NCBI GenBank assembly: GCA_973895155.1
Contig: OZ316895.1
Location: 16,740,001-16,804,000 of the forward strand
From: Marsupella aquatica
Taxonomy: Eukaryota; Marchantiophyta
Length of the DNA stretch: 64,000 bases
Reading direction: 5' to 3'
In this document: one piece after another, positions 23,347 through 34,430 of the stretch
How positions within the stretch are numbered: position 1 is the stretch's first letter
Layout of the letters: the number at the start of each line of letters is the position of its first letter
The notes under the pieces: model-generated
Told to the model about the DNA's origin: nothing
Seen by the model: the letters and a program-made list of their open reading frames with translations, nothing else
The model's database searches: none
Translations under genes and position numbers: made by a program

Positions 23347-26019
23347 TTTGTCATTCAGCTCCCGGGCACCTCTCTTTCCTGGCCGAGTTACAGGAATGTA
23401 CCAATATTAGTCCAAACCACACCATTGCCGAATCACACCAGTCCAGCAACATTGAGATACATATTTCGTTCAATCAGTTGCATCTCATGACGAAAACCCT
23501 CCCGCCCCACCACTCCTCTCCTCGGAAGAAGCCTCTTTCAGAAATGCTTTCAGGCTCATCCATGATCCCCCAATTCGAATTCAGTCAGCCAGCCCTACTA
23601 CTCAGCCCTCAGCTATACAACAACAAGTACCTCAACTCAAATGCACAAACGAGAGCTACACATTTCCACCGTTACCGGTCCAGCACTCCACCCTGAAGTC
23701 CAAATTCCATCAAAATCCAGCCTTGATTTTCCCCAACGACAGCATCACCCCTATCCCCTCCCCTCTCCTAGCACACTTTCTCGCATATAGATACAACTCC
23801 CAAACAGAAATACCAATCCACTGCTCTTCCCGGTTCAGCACCAAAAAGAGAGGACAGATAAATCGCACCCACCGTGACATAACAGACCGGTGATGAAGGG
23901 GAAAGGCTCCGCTCCCGTCCCTTCACTCTCCACCTCCCCCAGCAGCTCCTCCTCCGGTTCCCCTCCCGACACAGACGAACCTGAACAGCGGGAGGATCTC
24001 CCAGGCGACTACCATTTCCCTTGTATATTATTTAATGCGGCCATTAACGAGGCATCGCTTCCTATTCCCACCCATGGATCCTGCCTCTCTGCTCCGCTTC
24101 CGAATCCCACCCATGAATCCTGCATTCCTGCCCCTCTGCTCCTGACAAAGCAAATCCAAACTTCCGTCAGCTCCATCAGGAACAAAGGCTCCCCACACAG
24201 CCCTCAGCTCAGCACAGGAAACAAAAGCTCCCCAGTCAGCTCTCTCACACACACATCAGCTCACCACCGACTTCATCGGGGAGCAGCTGTCACTCTAGTG
24301 CCTCGTTCCTTCGTTCGTCGCACCTTCCTTCGATTCGCATCCCCATCACCACCGAATGTCCCTGCGCGAGCTCCTGCAGGTGCTACTTGCCTCCTCTTCT
24401 CCTCCCGCAGGTGTTACCCTCCATCGCCATCGCCATACTCAACTGTAGCACTCCTTGTCACCTTCTTCCTTTCCCATGCTCCGTCATTCACTTCCCTCTT
24501 CTCCTCCCACCATCGATTCCGCCTCCCCAGCTATTGAGCTGTTCTCTCGATTCTCGATTCTCGATTCCGCCTTCAGAGCTGTTCTCTCTCTGTTCTCTAC
24601 TACTACTATCGGTGCAGTGGCTGACTTTCTACAAATCTACACTATTCTTACTCACAATGTCACACGTCAACAGTAGTCCGTAATTACTCCTCTCCAACTC
24701 ACCACGGTAAACAGGCCGGTATTTTCACGGCCACCATTTGCCGGTACGACCGACTGTCACTGAATGTACTCTACCGTACTTTCCCTGTTTCACGATCCAA
24801 ACCGCCCGGAGGCGAATTATCCAGTTACTTTCTCTTTCGGCCAGAATAAACAAATCATCATTACGTGAGTGAATGCGCACATCCTCACCGTCCGTCTGTC
24901 ATATCGATGGCCCACATTTCTCGACACACCCTGAATTTCTTATTATTACAAGTTATTCATTTTTGTTGCGCTCTACCGGTAATGTGCTACGCGTGAAATT
25001 CCGTATGGTGACAAGCTCACAACGGGCCGGCCGTGACTTCCGCCTTGAAAGCGTCTTCGTGCTTCACAGGCCGTCGATCAGAGGATCGACGGTGAGAAGA
25101 TGATTTGTCAAGGAGTGTCCGATCTTACCAGCCATCGTCGCAATTATATCCACGAGTAGTTCGTATTCGCATTCCGAACGGTTCACATTGCCGTCGATTG
25201 AACCTCTTGACGGTTGAGATTCAACTAAACATTTGAGGAAATTCTTTTTTCGCGGCGGGGAATGAGACTTGTATTATAATGATTGGACGGTGAGCTCTTT
25301 TGTAGAGAGGCATTCGGGGTTTTTCCCGAGCACCGACCGCGTGGGACCCTCCAGTGGGTGGCCGGTGATGATTTAATATTAATGTGTCTTCTAGGGAAGG
25401 CTACGTATTATTTCCCGGTGGTCGATGGGTGCTTTATCTAGCAATTCGAAGCCTATTGACCGAGTTTTTATGAGTACGTAACACTTTAGTGTGTGGGTCC
25501 ACCTCACTGTTTCAGGTAGATATCATTGATAAAGTACATTCCAACATTGTTGTATTACTGTTTTAAATTTAAGTGGGTACAATTTTTACGAACCATGTCA
25601 AAATCCCATCTTGAAATCTTGAATAATATAAGCGATGTGACATGACACACAATGGAGAAAGAAAATGATGCTTTCATGGACCTAGGCTGTGAACCATGCA
25701 ACTTTCATGAATGACACGTTGTTCAATGTGTCCCTTGATTGCCAACTGAATCTGCTCACTTCTTGGGTCAGTTAAAAGCGGTTTGCAAAATCTTTCCAAC
25801 CAGTCTAATATCTATAGTTTTACCCAAGATTTAGAGAGTTCTGAGTTTCTCAAGATTAGGTCATTAGTCACACTCAACACTTTCTTAAACCTTGATGTTG
25901 AGTATCTCAGTTGACATCTAGTGGAGTATCTAGGTTTTGGAAAAATCTTTCCAATGAGCCCAGTGTAGTCAAATTTCATGAAGAACTAGCTCAATACCCA
26001 TGCATTGCACAAAATATGT
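23347..26019. other. Promoter/5' leader side of the methyltransferase gene and intergenic DNA
   Basis: The first kilobase or so is CT-rich on the plus strand (purine-rich on the gene strand) and probably holds the 5' leader and promoter of the minus-strand methyltransferase. A 215-codon plus-strand frame (23890-24537) is low-complexity Ser/Pro without domain signals and is not called as a gene. From about 24.7 to 26.0 kb nothing recognisable was found. Confidence 0.45.
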
Positions 26020-27090
26020 CGTGTCAGGCAAAATGTCGTTGAGAACAAAAGAGGTCGTGTGGGCCGGCCAAGAGGTTGTTGAGAAGAAAGATGTCATGTC
26101 GGCCAAGAGGTCGTTGAGAAGAAAGATGTTGTGTCGCCCAAGATGCCGTTGAGAACAAAATATCTTGTGTCAGTCAAGATGCCGATGAGAACAAAAGATG
26201 TGGTGTCGATTGGCCAAAAGGTCATTGAGAAGAAATATGTCGTGTCGGCCAAGATGTCGGTGACAGCAAAAGATGTCGTGTCCGCCAAGAAGTCGTTGAG
26301 AACAAAAGATATCGTGTCGGCCAAGAGGTTGTTGAGAAGAAAGATGTCATCTCGGCCAAGAGGTTGTGGAAGAAATAGAGGTCGTGTTGCCAATGATGTG
26401 GTTCCCGATATCGTTATGCCAAAGTTTTGTTAAGTATAACAATGTTGTTACATTGCACAAAAGATGATGTGTCGCTCAAGATGTCGTCATGTAAAAGATG
26501 TTGTGAAGTTAAAAAATGTACTTAAGAACGATGAAGTTTTTTCGCCAAAGATGTAGTTATATGAAAGACATTGTTAAAACTATGTCCTAGAGGGTTTCAC
26601 TTCCATAAAAAATGGTACATCATGTGCAATGAAGGATAAGGTCATTTTATTGGCTCAAATGAAACGTTTAAGAATTTTCTCAGAAAAACAATAGGGTCTT
26701 TTAAATCCAATTTTGAGACTTATAAGAACTTTAGAGTCTTTTTAACCAAATTTTTGGAATATTCTTATAGGGGTTTAAAAGAATAATTTTTTTCTTACAT
26801 TTTAGGGGGTTCGAGGCCTGAAAAACGTCATAGGTGATGGAGGAGGCATCCATATAGTGACACCCCTGAGACTATGTCACTAAGGAAAAAAAGTCATTTT
26901 GCATTTTGCCAAATATGTCGTCAAGTAAAAAGTTATCATCAAGTAAAAAATTGTCGTTAACAAAAAAGAATTGTCTTGCCAAAGATGTTATGTGAAAGAT
27001 GTCATGAAAAAAATGTCATTGAGTAAAAAAATGATGTGGTGCCAAAAGGGTCGTTATGTGAAAGATATTGTGAACTAAAAAGATGTCGTC
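26020..27090. repeat. Degenerate ~36-bp periodic array (GATGTCGTGTCGGCCAAG family), interrupted by a MITE
   Basis: From about 26020 to 26420 the motif AAGATGTCGTGTCGGCCAAG alternating with GTCGTTGAGAACAAA recurs about ten times with a spacing near 36 bp, giving open frames on both strands (plus-strand product repeating a VVSAKMSLRTKD-like dodecamer). More degenerate units continue to 26570, and again at 26915-27090 after the inserted MITE. The array begins right after CTAGCTCAATACCCATGCATTGCAC (split as CTAGCTCAATA + CCCATGCATTGCAC), the same kind of head seen before the second array at 57082. Confidence 0.75.
26587..26870. mobile_element. 284-bp hAT-like MITE with 8-bp target duplication
   Basis: The element is flanked by exact 8-bp direct repeats ACTATGTC at 26579-26586 and 26871-26878. 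Its ends are inverted repeats: CTAGAGGGTTTCAC at the left and, read on the other strand, CTCAGGGGTGTCAC at the right, 11 of 14 matching. The interior is AT-rich and non-coding. An inverted homologous copy lies at 59900-60177 with its own 8-bp duplication. The 8-bp duplication and the AGGG-containing terminus suggest the hAT superfamily. It sits inside the 36-bp-type array, so it inserted after that array formed. Confidence 0.75.
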
Positions 27091-27659
27091 AAGTAAAAGT
27101 GTGCCCCTCGCCAACACCTTGCCATCAATGCCAGTGCCATGATTGATCTTTACTATGTCTTTGGACCTTATAACTTTTGTTTTTTTGGCAGTGAAAATGA
27201 CACCAAAAATGAATGTAAAAAATAACCCTAAATATTGGGAGCATAATGTTTTATTTGATTAGTGTATGTAGTCCCCTATTGACTTAAATAGTATCTGAAA
27301 TTTAACTCCTACCAATTTTACATGAAACTATGCACTAACTCACCAAGATATTGAGTATGTACACCTTGTTGAGTATGTACAATCTTCCTTGATCTTGTGC
27401 ATTGTGTTAGTGAAGTCCCTTTTTTATTTGCTTAGCCCATTTTTTATTCCCTCCTACTTGGACATTGGTGTTTTTTCATTTACACGAAATTAAATTATTA
27501 TTATTTTTATTCGTTCCTTCTACCAGATTTCTTATTTTTTACACTGTGCAAATTTGAATGACGACCACTGTAAAATTTGGTGTAACTATTTATTATAGTT
27601 TTTAATTCACTTTTGTTCTTACCAATATGACTATACCAATTTAACAAAAATTCACAGAT

Positions 27660-28942
27660 GCTACAGTAGTTGATTGCCCTATGGATGGAGTTGGCATATC
27701 AATCAGATCAATTGGTGAGCGACAATTGCCCCATCTACTACCATACTTTTATCTCATTTGGACAATACGAACTCAACCAAAACTATTTCTTACCTACTGA
27801 GATTGCCTCTATGGTAGCCTTATTCTTTCCTTTAGGGCCCTTTTCTTTTCCTGGTCTAGTAGATGGAACAAGAGTACCATCAGACTCAAATGCAATTGCA
27901 CAATCACTGTCAATATCAACAAAACATGAGCTAGGATTGGCTTCTTGCACTTTACTCTTGCTAGTACTATAGTATACCACTTGTTTCACCCTTGTAAGCC
28001 TATCTTTCAACAATGTGGATTGCCTACCAGCTGGCTTACTAGAGTGGACTAGACTGGACTTGTAAATTTCCTTGCCCTCATAAGTAATTGTGGGCACTAC
28101 CTTGGTACAACTCTGCACTAGTTACAGCATGGACAACTAGTCCAAACACATGCACGCCAAATTTGTGTCCTAATGTCTCAAGCTCGTCTAAGGGGTCTAC
28201 ATCAAATTATAAGTCATCTATGTGTTCATCATCTGAATGCATCTCAGGAACAACAATGGGATCTGGATCTATTAACCATGCATCTACTATATTCAAATCA
28301 TCCTCAGGTCCGGATCTTCCAATTCATGAAAGTCTCCAATTGGGTGAGGACCTATTATGGGTGGTTGGTGCTCTACTTATTCCTCACAATCATTGCAAAC
28401 AACTACTTCCTTGAGAACCACCTCTAGTGGCCAAGTCTCACCTTCCACAACCCAAGGACATATATGTCCACCATCTCTTTCTAGCTACTAGTAAGGAACT
28501 TTATGGAGACATTTGTAGCTAATGCAAGAGATCTTTAGCAGCAACAAAACCTTCTTTAAAGTCTATAACCACTAATTCATTGCTTTGAATGAGAGAATAG
28601 TGAAGTAGATTTGGTGTTTCCTCCCCTAATCCTATAGAATGAATCTTCCCCATACATGACCTTGCTTCTTATGTGAGCGACCTATCTTCAAGTATTCTGG
28701 TTCATATTCCAAACCAGCAAGCCAGTTCAGTCCAACGACACTATTCAACAGACAGCCAAAATTATAATTTTTCTCATGACCACTCATGCCTCCTACCTTG
28801 CTGAAAAAGATCTCACAACAATCAAAACCTAGCAAGTGGAAGGGAACACCTAGATGTAAGAACTTATCTCGAAAGGCACAAATGAGCAACATGATGAAAT
28901 GACATGACATGACATGTTAACATCATGAAAGGCCTGAATAGA
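27660..28942 (-). pseudogene. Decayed C-terminal half of a conserved multi-copy protein family (probably transposon-borne)
   Basis: On the minus strand the translation reads, with frameshifts and stops, DVNMSCHFIMLLICAFRDKF, GVPFHLLGFDCCEIFFSKVG, GMSGHEKNYNFGCLLN, LEYEPEYLKIGRSHKKQ, then after about 500 worn bases VPTITYEGKEIYKSSLV, LLKDRLTRVKQVVYY and SCFVDIDSDCAIAFESDG, and a worn tail to about 27660. These phrases resemble a hypothetical-protein family that I recall as multi-copy in several eukaryotic genomes. The N-terminal half lies at 33057-34430 on the same strand. The two halves are separated by a 4.1-kb insertion. No intact frame survives. The function of the family is unknown to me; repetitiveness and decay suggest a transposable element. 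Confidence 0.6.
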
Positions 28943-31900
28943 TGTCAACACCTTGCAATGGGGCTTAACTTGTTGAGTATTGTTCTTAGTCTTGTGACTC
29001 TAGGACTAACCACAGTTAGGCTAACTCAGGTTAGGACTTAGCTAAGATTAGCAATGATGCATGTTGTGTATAACCAAGGCTAATGCCAGCCCCTGGTGGA
29101 TCTTCAGTTCATTGTTGGAGTGGAGTAAGAGTGTAAAGGTCTCTTGCTTTCCCATGGACGTAGCCTCAGTCGAGAGGTTAACCACGTACTTGCTGTGTCG
29201 ACTACTTTGTATGGTGTCCCCGACAACCCCTACTTCTCCCTCTATATACTACTCTCACAACCCAGGACTCCAAACCAAGCCACACCAAACCACACCAGGC
29301 CTAGGGTGCTAACTCGGGATAGTCACTCATCACTTGGAAATCTAACCCAAGGTAAACTAGTTGTCGTATGGCCGGAAGAACACAAAGTAACAATATATCT
29401 TTACAAACTCAAAATTCAGTCCCTTTAAGAGCACATTGAGAATAGATTGAATGAATTAACAGTTTTGAGTAGTTTAGAGCTCTTGGTTAATAACTCTCAA
29501 ATTTCTAAAAAGGATAAAATTAACAAAACACGAGGAAAGATAACTCTTGAGTTATGGAACACAAGGAAGTTTAATCTGGGAACATATTTGTTTTAATTTG
29601 CTATTGTCATTCCTTCAGAAAGGACTATGGTCTTAGTACGTATAGACAAAGATTAAAATTATCATAACAGATTTCCTCTCCTTTTGGGACACAAAGATGT
29701 GAAATAAATGATTCTTTTGCTCATCAAAGCCACAATATATTTTTGGTTGGTTTTACTAAGATATATATTGAAATGCCGTCAACATGGTTTGATTGTCAAC
29801 AATTCACAATTCAAACCAAACTCTAATACATATGCCAAAGTAAAACAATGGTACTTTGATACTCTGAAAATGGAATTTTACTCCTTCCAAATCAAACATC
29901 TATCCTCAAATTAGCTAGCAAATCTTGTTACAATGAGCAAGCCTAGTAGTGAATTTGATGGAAATCTCATAAGCTCGTGATTAGAATTCACTCACCAAAA
30001 GGAATCATAACATATGTTTTACTTCCATACAAGACCTTCTTGTTAAAATGGAAGGTGGAACCTATTCATAATTCCCTTACTAAATAAAGTTTTGTCCCCC
30101 CAAAGATTGGTAAACTAAGTTAGGGGTCTTATAAGTTTAGAACTCTAACACAAAGAATGAACTGAAGAGACATGTCTTTTCAGACCTCAAACACCTAAAA
30201 AGATAATCCTAGAAAAGATTGAAAAAGTGAAGTGCCGTAAATAGACATCACTAGAAATATTGAAATTGCAATGGATGCTTCTAAAAGCGTCTTGGTTTGG
30301 GGCGGACGCTTTGCAAAGCGTCGGTGTTTTTGCTAAAACTAATGAAGAGTGATTTTATCCTAATTTTAACTTCAAAACTAAAAGTTAGAATGAGGTGAAA
30401 CTTTTCTAGAGCACTCTATCACATATAATCTCTATGCTCGCAAAGTTTGAGACTTTTTTGAAACTTTTGAGTACCTTTGTTGTCAAACACGGACGCTTGT
30501 CAAGGGGATGCTTGTCAAGGGGACGCTTTTGTCAAGCGTCGGGTCTTTTATTAACTTTGGATTGCGGACGCTTCATAAAGCGTCTTGTGTTGTGAGGGAC
30601 GCTTGATAAGGCGTCGTGGATTTAGTTATGTCTAGAATTGAAGTTTCTTTCAGCGGAGTAGTTTAAGACGGACGCTTCACAAAGCGTCGAATTAGAGTGG
30701 ACGCTTGACAAAGCATTGTCTTTTGCTTCAATTGATGAATATTGACAAAAATACATTTCCACGCTAGTTATTACCATTAGCCTTAACCTGGGTAAAGTTT
30801 TTACCCCTACTGTAGGTTAGACTACAAACTTACTCCAGTCAGATCAACCCCTGGTTTTCACGTAGGGATAAGTGATTCCTACCCTTGGTAACACAAGTAA
30901 CCTGGTCACTTCCTGGTTACACTTGTAACAAACCAAGCCACAATTCTTACACAAAAAATAGCTCTCATAGAAACAATTTGGGTTTAGTGTTACCACTAAG
31001 CTTGGGTACAAACTGAGTTCCCGCGTCACCACTAGGTCTTCGGTTTTTTCACTAAGCCTCAGGTCACCTCTGGAGTTTAGTCCATTCCTTTACAGAGTTT
31101 CAGACCTTACCACAAAGTACTCTTGGTCAAGCTATTCATTAAGAACCCCTGATCCTACTACTGAATTCCAGTTGTTTCAACAAGATTCAACGACTCCCTA
31201 CTTCTCCTAGAAAATGTCACACAATCTTTCCCTAGCAAAACATCAGTGTTTATAAATAGTCAACAAGGTTCGGGTCCTCTAATAGTCCCAATTTGTGTCT
31301 ACAAATTTACTTAATCAACTATTGGGAAAAAACTCTTAACAACTCCCTCATGGTTCTTAACATTTCCAAGTTCTCTATTGAAGTTGGTTCTACCATGCTA
31401 GGTCCCCTACCCTTCTCGGCCTCCTTCCCGGCCTTGCACCGACCTCAAAGTGTTCCAATTGGCCAAAAACAATGTTGCGATTGAGTTTAACTAGGGTTCT
31501 CGTGAGCGCTATGAATGAATAGCATTGGCGGCTCTCTTGATAGCGCGATCCATCTCCTTAGCAACTCATAAGTCACGAGTTCAATTTTGGCCAGCGACGT
31601 TTCTTCCCTAACAACATTATTTTTCTATTTTGCGCAACAACACCCCTCTAAATGTTGATGCACCAAAATGCCCTCCTAAGAAGGAGCACACTGCCTCAAG
31701 GAAGGAGCATCGTGCGCCAATCACATCCGATTCAATTCCTGCATTACTCCTATGTGGTGCAACAATCTCCATATCCAAAAAACTTCATGCAATCACGGAT
31801 GAAAGCTCACAACTACTTTCCATAGCTCCCTTTTGATTCACTGCTTCTTTGCACATATCAATTCTCCTTTCTTTTATCAACATTATGACTTGATCACATT

Positions 31901-33056
31901 AGCCAGCCAGCAACCGACCATTTGTAGCTACTCCCTTAGCACCTTCTATTCTTTTCAATTTAGAGCTCGTGCTCAACAATAGCCATAGCCCTCACAAGAA
32001 ATCAGTGTTGCATCAATTAGCTTCAAGCTTCTCCATAGTAGTTGTGTAACATCATTCTATCCTCCCTTACTCCCAACATCATCAAAATGTCTTCAACAAT
32101 GAGAGCTCTCTGTATGCAACGCTCCTCCCTTCAGTAGTAGCTTGTAGCTGCCTCACCTTCCCATAGTAGTGAGCAACCATGCTCTCAATTCAAGCAGTAG
32201 CTTTGCTGCTTTCCTATCCACACAACAGGAATCAACAATTTCTTCTCCTCTGCCTCCAATTAAATTGAGCTCCCTTGTGATCTATCGTTTGAGAGGGGTC
32301 AACTCTTCTTGTTTTTGTTGGTAAATTCTTGGGTAAATTTGCTAAGCTCCTTGATTTCAAGTTGTCATTCAATGTTGTGCATCCAAGCTTCCTTGTCGTG
32401 AGCGTAGTGGTGCCGCTAACTTTTAGTACTCCCTTTGATTTTGCTCCTTGATTTAGTGTAGTCTTGGTGCATCCTCCCTGGATTCTTCTTGTCGCTTATT
32501 TCTGATTTTTGTACCTCCGTATATCCTTGTGTTCTTATGAGAAGGACCCACATGATGACATGTGGCCTTCTTACCAGACTCATATAGCGTTCCACCCTTC
32601 AGTAGTTAAACCTGTAGCTTACTCCCGCAGCATCCTGACTTGATGGTACTTATAACAAAATGCCTACTTTGAAAATTCCTCACTCCGAGCTCCAACCTCA
32701 ATTTTGTCTGAAAATTTGCCAATGGGTCCCTTAAACCTAAGAATATCTACTGTCTAAATTGTGAGGTCTGATTTTATTTTGAGACTATTCTATAATTTTG
32801 CTAAACATGTCATTTGTTAATTCTTCATTCTAAGTGCTTAAGCGATTAACTTAGCCCTCTGGTTTATTATCTACTTAGTCCTACCTAGATTATCTTGACA
32901 CTCACTACTTAGTCTCCTAAGTGACCTTCTACTACCTACTTTGCATCCCCTTTTCTTATTCTATACTTACTTTACTCCTAATTGTGGTTACATCTAACTA
33001 CAGTTACTCAATTTTTTAATCTAGTTAGTACATATTACCTAGAGCGGTATCCAACA
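28943..33056. mobile_element. 4.1-kb insertion splitting the decayed gene (TG...CA ends, ATAGA duplication)
   Basis: The split gene is continuous in sense on either side of this segment. The flanks carry a direct repeat: ATAGA at 28938-28942 and 33057-33061 (AATAGA if one more base is counted). The inserted sequence starts TGTCAACACC and ends GGTATCCAACA, the TG...CA border and 5-bp target duplication typical of an LTR retrotransposon. I could not find a matching pair of long terminal repeats or any gag/pol motif inside, so it may be a decayed or non-autonomous LTR element. It includes short open frames without known domains, and a CACTA-like segment from 30249. Confidence 0.55.
30249..30760. 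mobile_element. CACTA-like terminus with clustered subterminal palindromes
   Basis: Position 30249 begins CACTAGAAATATTG. The next 470 bases hold seven copies of a GACGCTT...AAGCGTC inverted motif, at 30273-30291, 30304-30321 (GACGCTTTGCAAAGCGTC, a perfect 18-bp palindrome), 30492-30540 (compound), 30567-30584, 30598-30615, 30671-30688 and 30700-30720. A CACTA end followed by a dense subterminal array of one short motif is the transposase-binding architecture of En/Spm elements. No matching TAGTG end was located, so the extent to the right is unknown and the element may be truncated. Confidence 0.55.
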
Positions 33057-34430
33057 ATAGACATCATATCTTTCTAAGTGTGTGCTGCAACGTTCCCACC
33101 AACTGAGTGGTCACCAAACCTCAATCACAGTCTCCATAGACATGGAAAGAAGACACATTGGATGCTAACACACTCTGAGACCTCCAGTCATGAACTTGAG
33201 AAACAAAAATGTCTAAGTAATTTGCATAGATCTCCAAGTACAACTGAGTTCTTAGACTTTGTTCATGTTGTACATCTTTCCTTTCATACCTTTATTTTAG
33301 ACAATGCTCCACTCTTCTTGCTACTATTCGTTGTGGACCTGCCCAATTTTGACGGTCAATCCTATTCACATCATCCCAAGCCATGCCATGTTCATGAATT
33401 GGATAATGATTCATTAGCTACATAAGATAAGGATATATGTTGATCTCCTAGCACCAATAAAGAAGACATTTTGTCTAAGGGGTTTATCATCTTTTTGCCA
33501 GTGTGAGGTTGGTCTTGGTCACCAAAGTCATACAAATCCCCATTTGGTAGAATTGAAACAGGGGATGCTCACCTTCCCACCCAACTCCATACCTTGGGAA
33601 TGATCCATCCTGCCCTCTGTAATCTTCCAGCATTAACTTTTTACAACGTGCATCACCATCACTAGCATGTCCAAGCAAAGGGCCTCTCATAGCTCTACAA
33701 CATTCATCCCAGAAAGCCTTCCCGAAAGCCTTTAATTGGACCCAATGCTCTCCTACCCAAGGAGTTGTGAACTTATTATAGACAAGTTGGAATTGCACAC
33801 ACAGCCAATTTAGGTAATGACTCATGTGGAGGATTCACAATCACAACTCGGGCATACATGCACTTGAGGCATTGCTCAAATGTACTTACAAGTTTATCAT
33901 AACCCTCATCACCTTTACCAACTGAAATTTCCAAACCATAGGAGCATACATGCTACTCTGAAGGTCCACAGAAACCAATGAGAGTATCATATTTTGTCTC
34001 CCACTTGAAATAGAGACATGCAATTATTCAATATCACAGAAATTCAAGCCAAGTACTCTTGCAAGTGCTACTTGCAAAGGCCACTCCATACAAAGAACTA
34101 AAAAACTAATTTGAGAAATGTGAGGTTCCAATTACCTTGGGCGTTCTTTGATCCTTGTTTCATCCTCAATATAGATATTAGGCACATCCCCCTCAAATGC
34201 CCAATGATTGCTTTGTAGCAAACAAGACTCTAGCAATCTCCTTAAAGGTTTCTTTAACGTAACCCGGTTTGACAAGGCGTGAGTTTTTCTCTATCACTTT
34301 TGAGGGTCACAAGGCTAGTGGCTGTCAAGTTTTGTGCAAAACAATGAGCAACTTGGCGGCCCCCAAATTGGAACATAGCCTGAGCCTGAGCACTAGCTCA
34401 GGGCCTGTCAGTGTAACAATTACCTTTTGG
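33057..34430 (-). pseudogene. Decayed N-terminal half of the same conserved family
   Basis: Minus-strand phrases in order, separated by frameshifts and stops: FQFGGRQVAHCFAQNL, KETFKEIARVLFATKQ, WETKYDTLIGFCGPSE, EGYDKLVSTFEQCLKCMYAR, VVIVNPPHESLPKLAVCAIP, WDECCRAMRGPLLGHASDGD followed by ARCKKLMLEDYRGQDG, GKKMINPLDKMSSLLVLGD, VNRIDRQNWAGPQRIVARR, and YLEIYANYLDIFVS, ending near SHHSVGGNVAAHT at the insertion site. The GPLLGHASDGDxRxxKLML core and the INPLD and RxDRQNW motifs are the clearest family marks. A worn upstream part may continue to about 34.9 kb (FEGHLECLECRETYMAMQT). At least six frame changes are needed, so the copy is dead. Confidence 0.65.

Noticed and set aside
23890-24537. 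215-codon Ser/Pro-rich plus-strand frame upstream of the methyltransferase
   Set aside because: Low-complexity composition driven by CT-rich promoter/leader DNA; no domain, splice or conservation signal.
31525-31595. tRNA-Met-like string (TAGCGCG ... CTCATAA ... GAGTTCAATTT)
   Set aside because: Spacing between the D-arm-like and anticodon-like parts is about 12 bases too long and the acceptor stem does not pair, so not a functional tRNA; at most a tRNA-derived relic.
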